Below are positions 51,681 to 60,810 of a stretch of DNA of 64,000 bases, piece by piece. The notes under the pieces are model-generated. The model was not told where the DNA came from and did no database searches. It saw nothing but the letters and a program-made list of their open reading frames with translations. Positions within the stretch are counted from its first letter, which is position 1. Each line of letters opens with the position of its first letter. The position numbers and the translations under genes were made by a program. The DNA is from CAWCUZ01 sp963798795 (lineage in GTDB: Bacteria > Acidobacteriota > Vicinamibacteria > Vicinamibacterales > SCN-69-37), in assembly GCA_963798795.1 (NCBI GenBank), contig CAWCUZ010000001.1:1984001-2048000 (forward strand), written 5' to 3'.

Positions 51681-52868
51681 CTACCGCTTCTGGCTCCCAA
51701 GCGCACCCCGGAGCTTGTCGGCGAGCGACCCCAGACTCTTCGCGTCCTCATCGTCGTGTTGCGCCGCGTACTCGCGCACTTCCTCCGCCTCGCGCGCGGC
51801 GGCGACAGCCTTGGCGCTGAGGCTGATGCGCCGACCGGCCGCGTCCACCTCGAGCACGACGACCTCGATCTCGCTCCCGACCGGGTATGCCTTGCGCAGG
51901 TCCTGGCGTGAGGTCGAGCCGGTCCGGCCTTCCGGCGCGAACGTGGACACGTGCGCGAGCCCCTCGATGCCGGGCTCGAGCTCGACGAACACGCCGAACT
52001 CCGCGACGCGCGTGACGCGGCCGCGGCGCATCTGGCCCGCCTCGTACGTCTGCGCCGCCTTGGACCAGGGATCGGACGTGAGCTGCTTCAGGCCGAGCGC
52101 GATCTGCCCCGTGCCCGCGTCCACGCGGAGCACCTTCACCGTGATCTCCTGCCCGCTCTCGACGAACTGCGCCACGTCCGCGGAGCGGGACCAGCCCATC
52201 TCGGACACGTGCAGCAGCCCCTGCACGCCGCCGCCCAGCTCAACGAACGCGCCGAAGTCGCGCACCGACACGACGGTCCCGGTTACGATCGCATCGGGGA
52301 GGATCGTGCGCCTTACCTCGTCGGCGCGGGCCTTCTGTTCTTCTTCCTGGACGACGCGGCGCGAGACGACGAACTTGCGGCCGCCCTCGCGGTACTCGAG
52401 AATCCTGAACGTGTAGACGCGTCCTTCGTGCATCGCGGGATCGGTGTTGCGGGCGATGTCGATCTGCGACATCGGACAGAACGCGCGCTGCCGGGCGATG
52501 CTCACTTCGTAGCCGCCCTTCACCGCGCGTTCGACCTTGCCCTCCACGGGCAGGCCCGAGCGGAAGGCGTCCTCGAGCTGGCGCGCGGTCGCGGCGCCGC
52601 GCTGCAGTTTGCGCGACAGCTTCAGGCCGCCCGCCATCGACACCAGCGTCGCCGTGATCCGGTCCCCCACCCCCGCCTCGAGCGCGCCGTCGTCATCGCG
52701 CAGCTCGTCGAGGGCGATTGTCGCCTCGCCTTTCGCGCCGACGTCGACGAACGCCACATCCTCGCCGATCGCGACGATGGTCCCTTCGACCGGCCGGCCC
52801 GGTTCGAGCCGCTTCGTCTTGACGGACGCCTCGAACATCGCGGCAAAGTCTTCGTCGTTGTCGTTCAT
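51681..52868 (-). CDS. multi-S1-domain RNA-binding protein
   Basis: 395 residues with four S1-like OB-fold modules: VEGTIVAIGEDVAFVDVGAK, VEGKVERAVKGGYEVSIARQ, VTGTVVSVRDFGAFVELGGG and RGRVTRVAEFGVFVELEPG. This resembles short RpsA-like proteins that bind mRNA during translation or act in RNA turnover. ATG at 52868 is used; an in-frame ATG at 52886 overlaps the upstream VapC-type stop by ATGA and is an alternative, so co-translation with the toxin pair is possible. Confidence 0.85.
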   Translation of the reverse strand: MNDNDEDFAAMFEASVKTKRLEPGRPVEGTIVAIGEDVAFVDVGAKGEATIALDELRDDDGALEAGVGDRITATLVSMAGGLKLSRKLQRGAATARQLEDAFRSGLPVEGKVERAVKGGYEVSIARQRAFCPMSQIDIARNTDPAMHEGRVYTFRILEYREGGRKFVVSRRVVQEEEQKARADEVRRTILPDAIVTGTVVSVRDFGAFVELGGGVQGLLHVSEMGWSRSADVAQFVESGQEITVKVLRVDAGTGQIALGLKQLTSDPWSKAAQTYEAGQMRRGRVTRVAEFGVFVELEPGIEGLAHVSTFAPEGRTGSTSRQDLRKAYPVGSEIEVVVLEVDAAGRRISLSAKAVAAAREAEEVREYAAQHDDEDAKSLGSLADKLRGALGSQKR

Positions 52869-52882
52869 GTTGTGTGCCCCGA

Positions 52883-53305
52883 TCATTCTCCCGCATTCAC
52901 GACGCGGACGAGCCTCGACCGCCGGGCATAAGTGATGACCTGGCGATCGCGGGTGACGAGCGGCACGTCCAGGTCTCGCGCCGTGGCCACGAGCAGCCGA
53001 TCGAGCGGGTCCGCCAGGGCCGGCGCCGGAATGGCGCCCGCGTCGATCGCGACGTCCGGCGTCACGTCCACGACGCGCAACCGGCCCCGTTCGATCGACT
53101 CACGAAGCCATCGCTCGACGGGCCGGGTCAGCAGCAATCGGCCGGCCGTGTGGAGCGCTGCGATCTCGAAGACCGACGCGCTCGACACGTGCAGCCCGCC
53201 GGCGGCCGCGATGCGGTGCAACAGCCGGCGGGCCTTCGCGCCCAGCGCCGGCGCATCGCTCGCGGCCCAGATCCAGACGTGCGTGTCGAGCAGCAGGCCG
53301 TTCAT
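52883..53305 (-). CDS. VapC-type PIN-domain toxin, copy 2
   Basis: 140 residues, same length and nearly the same sequence as the 46576 toxin (LLLDTHVWIWAASDAPALGA; DPLDRLLVATARDLDVPLVT), with the acidic metal residues kept. Overlaps its antitoxin by ATGA; its stop is next to the S1-domain gene start, so a functional operon is possible. The duplicate antitoxin pairs suggest cross-talk. Confidence 0.9.
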   Translation of the reverse strand: MNGLLLDTHVWIWAASDAPALGAKARRLLHRIAAAGGLHVSSASVFEIAALHTAGRLLLTRPVERWLRESIERGRLRVVDVTPDVAIDAGAIPAPALADPLDRLLVATARDLDVPLVTRDRQVITYARRSRLVRVVNAGE

Positions 53306-53616
53306 TCCCCTGCGGCGTCGGCGTCTTCGTTCAGGTTCCAGGCGCCCGGCACCGGCGCGAACGGCCGCTCGTATTGCAGCACCGTGCCCCGCATCGATCC
53401 GATGAACTCCGCGGCGTTGTTCCCTTCCACCGGCACGAGCCGCGCCATCGGCCGGCCGTGGCGGGTGACGACGTACTCGGCCCGCGCTTCCTTGACGTGG
53501 CTGACGAGCTCGAGGCACCGCGCCTTGAACTCCGCCGAACCGAGCCGCGCGGGCTTCGCCTTCGTTGTCTGTGTCTTTGTCCGCGGCGTCGCTCCCGGTC
53601 TCTGAGGCATGGCCAT
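53302..53616 (-). CDS. Phd/YefM-type antitoxin, copy 2
   Basis: 104 residues, close paralogue of the 46995 antitoxin (LGSAEFKARCLELVSHVKEA; EYVVTRHGRPMARLVPVEG). The same TTATGGACATAAAATTATGG promoter/operator repeat precedes it. Homology with copy 1 continues upstream into the left end of a MITE-like element (CTTCAGTCGGGCTG) and then stops. Confidence 0.88.
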   Translation of the reverse strand: MAMPQRPGATPRTKTQTTKAKPARLGSAEFKARCLELVSHVKEARAEYVVTRHGRPMARLVPVEGNNAAEFIGSMRGTVLQYERPFAPVPGAWNLNEDADAAGE

Positions 53617-53726
53617 AATTTTATGTCCATAATGCGACCGACGACAAGACCGGCGCTTCAGTCGGGCTGCCGGATCGGGGGCTCCGTCGGAGATGGCGAA
53701 GGGCGTTCGCGTTAGAATCGCCCGTC

Positions 53727-54665
53727 GTGGACGAGTCCGATTTTCGCGTCCGTCTGGCGGCGTTCAGCTTTCTGGACGAGCAGCGCCGATTCGGGGCAAA
53801 TCTACTGGCTCGTCAGGTGCTCGCGCGGGGCTTTGTGTTCGAGGGTCAGCGGGTGCCGTTGCTCGGACCGCAGGGCATTTTCAAACCGCGGGTCTGCCGT
53901 CTGCCGCTCAGCATCACGACCGTTCCGGCACGCGAGGATCAGGAAAGGCCGTACGACGATGCGTTCGGGGAGGACGCGCTGCTGCGCTATCGGTATCGCG
54001 GGCCCGCAGAACGGCCGTCACCCGACCATCCCGACAACGTCGGTCTTCGCGAGGCTCAGAGGCATCAGACGCCGCTGATCTATTTCCACGGCATCGTCCC
54101 CGGTCGGTACGCGGCGGAGTATCCCGTCTTCATCGTCGGCGACGACCGCGCCAATCTGACATTCACCGTCAGCGTCGACGACCGCCGGTTCGCCGCGTTG
54201 GGCAACACCGCCGACGAGTTGTCGGAAACCACCATTCGCCGGCGGTACGCGACCCGCCTCGTGCAGCAGCGTCTCCACCAGCAGGAATTCCGGGAGCGGG
54301 TCCTCGAGGCTTATCAGCGCCACTGTGCCATCTGCCGGCTCAAGCGTGATCAGCTCCTCGAAGCCGCGCACATCATTGGCGACCGGGAGCTGGGCGGCGC
54401 GCCGACGGTTACCAACGGCATTGCCCTGTGTGCCCTTCACCACTCCGCGTTCGACGCGCACCTGATTGCCGTCCGGCCGGACTACCGTGTCGAGGTCCGC
54501 GAGGACGTGCTGCACGAGACCGACGGGCCGATGCTCATCCACGGGCTGCAGGGTTTCGACGATCAGCCAATCCGTCTGCCCCGGATCGAGCGACTGCGCC
54601 CCGACCGCGATCGGCTCGAAGCTCGCTACGAGCTGTTCCGCCGCGCAGGACAGAGTAGCGCCTGA
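53727..54665 (+). CDS. HNH endonuclease-domain protein
   Basis: 312 residues from a GTG start. The C-terminal HNH motif is complete: Cys200/Cys203 (CAIC), His215 (EAAHII), Asn230 (VTNGIALC) and Cys235/His238 (CALH). The N-terminal 190 residues resemble the beta-rich, PUA-like module of restriction-type HNH proteins. A TTAGAAT box lies 7 bases upstream of the start. Placement beside toxin-antitoxin genes suggests a defence role (inference). An N-terminal fragment of a second copy lies at 48121. Confidence 0.85.
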   Translation: MDESDFRVRLAAFSFLDEQRRFGANLLARQVLARGFVFEGQRVPLLGPQGIFKPRVCRLPLSITTVPAREDQERPYDDAFGEDALLRYRYRGPAERPSPDHPDNVGLREAQRHQTPLIYFHGIVPGRYAAEYPVFIVGDDRANLTFTVSVDDRRFAALGNTADELSETTIRRRYATRLVQQRLHQQEFRERVLEAYQRHCAICRLKRDQLLEAAHIIGDRELGGAPTVTNGIALCALHHSAFDAHLIAVRPDYRVEVREDVLHETDGPMLIHGLQGFDDQPIRLPRIERLRPDRDRLEARYELFRRAGQSSA

Positions 54666-54777
54666 CCGGATCGACCAAGCCCAGGCGCCAATCAGGCAAC
54701 GCGAGCACCTTTCGCCAACAGCGACCGAGCTCCGACTCCGACAGCCTGGCTGAACCCGCCTTGAGCGTCTGGCCCTT

Positions 54778-54800
54778 GCTGGGTGGCGTCGAGCATCATC
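54778..54800 (-). pseudogene. 23-base fragment identical to part of the fic gene
   Basis: GCTGGGTGGCGTCGAGCATC plus ATC matches 49681-49703 inside the Fic gene exactly, in the same orientation. A match this long is not expected by chance in 64 kb. It marks where a second Fic copy has been lost between HNH and the repeat element. Flanking bases (54666-54834) contain only degraded repeat pieces. Confidence 0.55.
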
Positions 54801-54834
54801 GGCGCTTGCGTTGCCGACTCGGCGTGCGATCACC

Positions 54835-55049
54835 GAGCTCCAGTCGGGCTGTCGGATCAGGAGCGACTCGGAGTGGCGCGAGGGCGACAGGTCGAAACCG
54901 CGCCGCAGGGAGCCGGGGATTGCAAGCGCCATGTTCGCCCATGGCGAACTGGCGCGTGAGCGACAGACCGCAATCCCCGCGCACGGAGGCAAGCGGTTTC
55001 TCGCGCCAGCTCCGATGGAGCTCCTGATCCGACAGCCCGGCTGGAGCTC
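54835..55049. repeat. MITE-like inverted-repeat element, copy B
   Basis: 215 bp, inverted relative to copies A and C. Its ends are GAGCTCCAGTCGGGCTGTCG.../...CGACAGCCCGGCTGGAGCTC, about 30 bp with one mismatch. The centre TTCGCCCATGGCGAA and the AAACCGC, GGGGATTGC and GCGCCA blocks are conserved. Inserted between the HNH gene and the broken DinB copy. Confidence 0.8.
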
Positions 55050-55161
55050 CGTCGAGGCTGGAGGCGCCGAGTTGGCAACACCAGCGCCTTTCTCGCGCCA
55101 GCTCCGATGGAGCTCCTGATCCGACAGCCCGGCTGGAGCTCCGTCGAGGCTGGAGGCGCCG
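54997..55161. repeat. 92-bp tandem duplication of the element B right end
   Basis: TTTCTCGCGCCAGCTCCGATGG... through CTGGAGGCGCCG occurs at 54997 and again at 55089 (92-base offset), so the terminal repeat and its outer flank are doubled. A GGAGGCGCCGA-type flank also precedes the intact DinB gene at about 50210. Confidence 0.7.
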
Positions 55162-55194
55162 GGTCGACAACGCGAGCGCCTCGCGGGCCTGGTG

Positions 55195-55575
55195 CTATTC
55201 CATTCGCCGATGGCTGGCCGACAGCATCATGGGGTCGTCGCCGGACGGGCCGTAGATGGAGGGGACTTTGCCGCCCATGGGGCGGATGTAGGTGGAAAGC
55301 TGGCCGCGGTGGTGGATGGCGTCGAAGAAGAACATCCACACGAAGCCGCTGATTGGCATCTCCATCCGCGTCTGGCCCTCGGCGACGAAGCGGCCGGGCT
55401 TGTTCCAGGCGGCGTCGTCCATGCCTTCGATCTTCTTGATCAGCCCGTCTCACACCTTGTCGAGCCGCTCGATCAGGTGCGCCGGCGGCGTCTCGGGCGG
55501 CGCGTCGAGCGTGAACTGGCCCTTGTCGATGAGGTCAATCAGCGCCTGGTTCTCGCCGACCAGCGTCCACGTCTG
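55195..55575 (-). pseudogene. truncated second DinB copy with in-frame stop
   Basis: Matches the DinB protein at 50258 from TWTLVGENQ to the C-terminus (ASHRRME), but the first ~45 residues are gone and the conserved Trp after ERLDKV has become TGA. The left side of the fragment touches the 3' end of a Ser/Thr kinase gene. Downstream flanks of both DinB copies are also homologous, so a block was copied here. Confidence 0.85.
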
Positions 55576-55580
55576 CGCGC

Positions 55581-58142
55581 CTATTTGAGTCCCGTCACCT
55601 GGTAGAGGCTGTAGAGGCTGCGGATGTACACGTACCGAGTACGACGTGCCGTCCGGCGTGAGGCGGATGTCGCCGATGCCGCCGACGCCGACCGTGTCGC
55701 GCGGCGCGATCTCGTGAACGAGCGTGCGCTGGCCGGTCGCGACGTCGATCGAGAAGATCTGGACCGGGAGCCGCCCCTTTCGCACGAACAGCGCCCGGCC
55801 GTCGCCGCGCCAGCGGAGCGGCGTGTCCCGGGCCTCGCCGCCGGGGATCCTCTGCGGGTCGCCGCCGTCCACGGGAAACCGCGCCGGCAGATCCTTGAGC
55901 GTCGCTGCAATCCACTTGCCGTCCGGCGACAGCGTGTCGTCGCGCACGGCCACACCTTCGGGCGTCACCGGGCGCGGGGCGCCGCCGTCGAGATCCTGCA
56001 CGTACATCCGCGACGCCTTGCCCTCCTCGAATCCGGCAAAGAGGATGTGCCGGCCGTCCGGAAACCAACTGGCGAACGAGTAGGCCTTGATGCCCGACGC
56101 CGGGAGGGTCCGCGGTTCTCCCGGACCGGTGGGCAGAATCACCAACTGGTTCTGCACCAGGTCAATCGCGAGGGCCCAGCGTCCGTCCGGCGACAGGTAC
56201 TGCGAGAGTCCCTTGCCCAGCCGCACCGCGGGCGAGCGATCGGTGCCTCGCAGATAGACGGCATACCCCGCTCCGCCGCCCACGCCCTGTTCGGAGAACA
56301 GGATCCGGCGCCCGTCGGCGGAGATGTCGCTGACCCAGGAGAAGTCCATCCAGGTCAGCTCGGTCTCGTCCTTCGCGCCCGGCGCGAGCGCCATGATGGA
56401 CGGCCGGCGGCTGCCGTGCGCGAGCAGCACTCGTCCGTCCGCGGCGAAGTCCTCGATGTCGAGACTGCCCGGCGCGCTGATCACCGTGCGCACCTGGCCC
56501 ACCGGCGTCGCCGCGAACAGCGCATGGTCCGTCCCCGCCGCTTTTCCGCCGCCGCCCGACGCGCTGAACCAGATCTCGTCCCCCGCGGGCGTCCAGTGCA
56601 CGCCGAAGATGTCCTCCCATCCGGCCGACACGGTCGTCTTGTTCCCCTTCAGGTCGATGACGCCCACGTCGCCGCGGTTGTCGAAGGTGATCGGATGCTC
56701 GGCAAAGGCCAGGCGATCGCCGGACGGCGAGACGGCGAGATCGCTCAGCCAGCCCTGCGCGTGATACAGCACGGTGCCGATCGGGAACTCGATCTGGTCG
56801 CGGCCGTCCACCGTGTGCACGACCGCCAGCGAGTCGCCGTCGGGGCCCCAGTCGGCCGACTGCACCTGCTCGAGCACCTCGCGCGGCGCGCCGCCGCCGA
56901 TGGGCATCCGCGCCAGCACCGTGCCGCCGCCGGGCTTGTTCAGCAGCACCGCCATCTCGCCGTGTTTCGACACCGCCTGCAGATCCCCGCGCAGGTCGAT
57001 CGGGCGCGACTCCGGGCTGCCCGGCTGCGCCGAGTACAGCTCGAGCGGCCCGCCCTCCCAGCTCGCGGCATAGACGATCGTCCGGCCGTCGGGTCCGAAT
57101 CGCGCCTGCGACACGTTGCCGCGGCGGAACGTGAGCGGTTGAAAGACGGGGTGCGCCGGCGCGCCGGCACTCGACCGGCCGGCCACATAATCGCGGCGCC
57201 GGCGGCCACCGCCAGAAGGCCCAACGCGACCGGCCTGAGCCACCGCGACCGGCTCGGCGCCGGGGCTCGCACCGATGTCTGGCTCGACGAGCCGGAGAGC
57301 GCATCGAGATCGAAGGCGATGTCCCGGGCCGACTGGAACCGCTCCTCGGGGCCCTTCTCCAGGCAGTGCAGGACGATCCGATCGAGCACCGGCGGCAGCG
57401 CCGGGCCTCCGCTCTCGGCCGGCGCGGGATCCGCCTTGAGAATCGCATTCATCGTCTCGACGGCCGAATCGCCCTGGAAGGCGCGGCGTCCGGTCAGCAT
57501 CTCGTAGAGGACGACGCCGAACGAGAAGATGTCGGAGCGGTGGTCGACCTTCTGGCCGCGCACCTGTTCCGGCGACATGTAGCCGACGGTGCCGAGCACC
57601 ATGCCGGCGCCCGTCTCCGGCGCGGCGGGCGCCAGCGCGGTAGCCGAGCCGGCGGCGGACATCTCCGTCATCTTGGCGAGGCCGAAGTCGAGAATCTTCA
57701 CGCGTCCGTCGCGTGTGACGAACAGGTTGTCCGGTTTCAGGTCGCGATGGACGATGCCCTTGTCGTGCGCGGCGGCGAGCCCGCGGGCGATCTGGGCGGC
57801 GTAGTCGATCGCCTTGCGCCGCGGCAGCGGCGTGTCGCCGACGTGGGTGCGCAGCGTCTCCCCGTCGAGCAGCTCCGCCACGACGTAGGGCGCGCCCTCG
57901 TGCGTGCCGATGTCGTAGACGGCCAGGATGTTCGGATGATTCAGCGCGCCGATCGCGCGCGCTTCCTGCTCGAAGCGCCGCAGCCGCTCGGCATCGGCCG
58001 CGAAGCTGGGCGGCAGCACCTTGATGGCGACCTCGCGGCCCAGCCGCGCGTCGTGCGCGCGATAGACCTCCCCCATGCCACCCGCCCCGATGGGCGCGAC
58101 GATCTCGTACGGACCAAGGCGGGTGCCCGCCGTCAGGTTCAT
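55581..58142 (-). pseudogene. Ser/Thr kinase with TolB-like WD40 propeller, two frameshifts
   Basis: The kinase domain is intact at the start (MNLTAGTRLGPYEIVAPIGA; Lys41; HRDLKPDN; DFGLAK), followed by a TM helix (LRPVALGLLAVAAGAAIMW). Near 57190 the frame changes (one base missing) and the propeller continues: VFQPLTFRRGNVSQARFGPD with many PD40-type SPDG blades. Near 55643 one extra G shifts the frame again; the correct end, YVYIRSLYSLYQVTGLK then TAG at 55581, is typical of acidobacterial TolB-kinases. In the present frame translation runs on into the DinB remnant to 55450. The two shifts compensate in length, so either decay or assembly indels. Confidence 0.8.
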
Positions 58143-58218
58143 GCGGGGGATTATGTCACCCGAAGGGGTGCCGAGAGGCGATTGCGCTATCGCATCGGCG
58201 CGTCCAGCCTCGATGAAC

Positions 58219-58428
58219 GCTTCAGTCGGGCTGCCGGATCAGGAGCTCCGTCGGAGATGGCGCGAGAAACCGCTGCCTCCGTCCGCGGGGGATTGCGCAC
58301 TGCCGCCCACGCGCCAGTTCGCAATGGCGAACATGGCGCTTGCAATCCCCCGCTCCCTGCGGCGCGGTTTCGACCTGCCGCCCTCGCGCCACTCCGAGTC
58401 GCTCCTGATCCGACAGCCCGACTGAAGC
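58219..58428. repeat. MITE-like inverted-repeat element, copy C
   Basis: 210 bp, same orientation as copy A; ends GCTTCAGTCGGGCTGCCGGA.../...TCCGACAGCCCGACTGAAGC, 28 bp with one mismatch. The centre is TTCGCAATGGCGAA. Both A and C are preceded by GAAC and followed by TTGG. It sits upstream of the kinase start; 58143-58218 shows no other feature. Confidence 0.8.
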
Positions 58429-58502
58429 TTGGCGATCTGGCTCCGAACAACCTTTCGCGCCCGCGCCATCTCGGCCAATGCTGAGTGGCGCGGCGGCGCC
58501 TC

Positions 58503-58662
58503 GCAGCCCGTGGTGCAAGTCCGCCGTCGCACCGAGACGGCCGATGCGCCCGGCCGGCCAGGCGCGACGACCGAGAATACTGAGTGTATTTGAGGGAGGA
58601 GCAACGCCGCCGGGCGGGATGCACCGGCCGTCGAATGCAGGCGGACTTGCACTACGGGCTGC
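58503..58662. repeat. second type of inverted-repeat element
   Basis: 160 bp with 23-bp terminal inverted repeats (GCAGCCCGTGGTGCAAGTCC...; one mismatch) and further imperfect pairing inside (GACGGCCG and TGC blocks). Its right end supplies the first base of the stop codon (TAG) of the VWA gene. The core TTTGAGG...GAGCAACGCCGCCGGG is shared with 41507-41572. Confidence 0.65.
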
Positions 58663-60809
58663 TATCGCACCACGACGACGCCGGCGCGCCAGAAAGCGGC
58701 CTTGTCGCCGTTCGGATCGAGCACCGTCACCTGGCAGTCGTAGGTGCCCGGCGTGAGGGTGCCGGGCGCGATGGTGAAGCGAATCGGCACGGCGCGCAGC
58801 TTGGGATCCCAGTCCTCCACCGCCATCGGATCCGTCTCGAACGCCTTCGCGTCGTCGCGATAGAACGTCACGTACGCCACCAGCGGCCGCATCGACGTCG
58901 AGTCGCGCTCGTAGGCCTGGAGGAAGATGAACAGCGGGCGGTCGGCGCCGTAGGTGCGCGTGACGCTCGGAATCAGCTTCTGCCCGCCGGCGACGAGCGG
59001 GTTCGCCACGTCGGACGAAATCTTCTGCTGGACGGTGTACAGCGCGTCGGCGCGCGTGGCGAGCTGGCTGGTCATGACGACGGTGCTGATCGGCAGCCGC
59101 ACGTGCTCGCGCTCGAGGTTCGGCACGACGAACGGCTTCTGATACGTGCCGATCCGCCCCGTCGTCGTGTCGCGCGCCAGGATCTTGATGACGTAGCTGC
59201 CCGGCAGCAGCGAAAACCCCGTCTCGTACTGGATCGGCCGCCGCGCCACCTCGGCGGCCCGGGCGGGATCGAGCTTGAATTCGAGCTTGTCGCGCGCGTT
59301 CCGGATCGTGACGCCGTACTCGTCCTTGATCTCGCCGATCATGTCGATTTCCGCGTGCGTGTCGCCCTGCGGCCGCGGGCGCGTGAGCTCGCTGCCGGGC
59401 ATCCGCACCGACACCGGCACGAAGTACTCGGCGCTGCTGATCTGGAAGTAGTTGATCTCGGCCGCCATCGGGATGTCGGTGATCGGATCCTCGGCCCTCA
59501 GCGCCTCCTCAAGCTGCCGCTCCTTGTCGGTCGCGTTGAACTTGTTGTACTCCTTGGCCCCGTAGTACCCGGCCCGGTATGACAGGTCGGCGTCGAGCCC
59601 GCCCGCGAGCGTCACCTTGACGCGCCGATACCGGCCGTCCTTCGTCGTGTTCGTCGTGTAGTAGCCGAGCATGTAGTAGCCGGTCACCGCGCGCGCCGCC
59701 TGCACGATCCCGAGCGACAGGTCGTTGTTGTCGAACATCGCCCGGCCGCCCGTGTCCTTGGCCAGCGCGTAGTACGTGTCCTGCGCCTGCTGCTGCCTCG
59801 ACGTCGCCGTCCGGACCATGCTCCCGCTGAACAGCCCCGTGCCGCTCGGCGAGGCCCGCGTCGCGTCGCCGAGCGGCGGGATCGCGGTCAGGCCCTGCGT
59901 GTCGACGGGATTGATCGTGACGCTCGACCGCACGGCCGCATTCACCGTGGCGCGAAGCTGGGCGAGGTTGTCGGCGCCGCTCAGGCGCAGCCCGCTTCCG
60001 AAGTAGACGAGCGTCTTGATCTCCGGCAGCGGGCCGAGGTCGGTGACCGCCGTCTGCAGCGCCGCAAGTTGGCGGTCGGTCGAAAACAGATTGAACGTGT
60101 CGTCGTCCTCGCCGAACGCGCCGCCGGTATCGAAGACGATGCCGCCGTTGTTGGCGTTCTCGTCGGCCTCGGTGATGAGCTGCTGGATCAGCGCGCGCAG
60201 CACGCCGCGGTCGGCCGTGAAGTTCTGCCGCAGCCGCACCGCCCCTCGCTGGAACACCATCACCGCCACCAGGTCGTCGGCCGTCATCTGCGAGTCGATG
60301 TACCTCACCGCGCCCGAGTACATGCGGAACTGGTCGAAGAACGGCATATTGTAGAGGTCGAAATAGAAGACCAGGAGGCGATGTCCGCGATACGCGTCCG
60401 AATCCGCCGCCACGGCGGCGCTTTCCCGCGTGACCGGCTCGATGCCGCCCGCTGCGGCAGACGCCGGCGGCGCGGCCGCCGCGCCTGCGGGCGGCGGCGC
60501 GGTGGTGATCGCCGATCCCGGCGCGGCGTCGAGCCGCTGGTACTCGCAGAACGCGATCTGCTGCGGCACGCCGTCCTCGGTGAGGACGAAGTCCTTGGCC
60601 GTCAGCCCCTCGATCGGCTTGCCGTTCCTGTCCCTGACGGCGACCGGCTGCACGATGAGGTCCGTGGAGCTGCGGAACGTCGGCGCCGGATTCTGTTGGG
60701 GTGGCGGCTGCTGAGCCGGCGTCTGCCGGCCCGCCGCCACGACCGGCGCAGCCGCCAGGAGCGCGGCGACCATCCGCACAACCCCCCGCCGCATCGTGCG
60801 ACCAGGCAT
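58662..60809 (-). CDS. VWFA-related Acidobacterial domain protein
   Basis: 715 residues, exported (signal peptide MRRGVVRMVAALLAAAPVVA within the first 26 residues). FRSSTDLIVQPVAVRDRNGK and GLTAKDFVLTEDGVPQQIAF are the opening of the acidobacterial VWFA family; the VWA-like domain (about 150-370) starts RLLVFYFDLYNMP. The C-terminal half is beta-rich. Role unknown, probably adhesion or envelope. Start lies one base after the TonB-receptor stop, so the two are an operon. Confidence 0.85.
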   Translation of the reverse strand: MPGRTMRRGVVRMVAALLAAAPVVAAGRQTPAQQPPPQQNPAPTFRSSTDLIVQPVAVRDRNGKPIEGLTAKDFVLTEDGVPQQIAFCEYQRLDAAPGSAITTAPPPAGAAAAPPASAAAGGIEPVTRESAAVAADSDAYRGHRLLVFYFDLYNMPFFDQFRMYSGAVRYIDSQMTADDLVAVMVFQRGAVRLRQNFTADRGVLRALIQQLITEADENANNGGIVFDTGGAFGEDDDTFNLFSTDRQLAALQTAVTDLGPLPEIKTLVYFGSGLRLSGADNLAQLRATVNAAVRSSVTINPVDTQGLTAIPPLGDATRASPSGTGLFSGSMVRTATSRQQQAQDTYYALAKDTGGRAMFDNNDLSLGIVQAARAVTGYYMLGYYTTNTTKDGRYRRVKVTLAGGLDADLSYRAGYYGAKEYNKFNATDKERQLEEALRAEDPITDIPMAAEINYFQISSAEYFVPVSVRMPGSELTRPRPQGDTHAEIDMIGEIKDEYGVTIRNARDKLEFKLDPARAAEVARRPIQYETGFSLLPGSYVIKILARDTTTGRIGTYQKPFVVPNLEREHVRLPISTVVMTSQLATRADALYTVQQKISSDVANPLVAGGQKLIPSVTRTYGADRPLFIFLQAYERDSTSMRPLVAYVTFYRDDAKAFETDPMAVEDWDPKLRAVPIRFTIAPGTLTPGTYDCQVTVLDPNGDKAAFWRAGVVVVR

Positions 60810-60810
60810 C

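Noticed and set aside
48414..58428. Integron attC sites in the toxin-gene island
   Set aside because: Gene orientations vary, no integrase is seen, and the ~210-bp elements lack GTTRRRY core sites at their ends.
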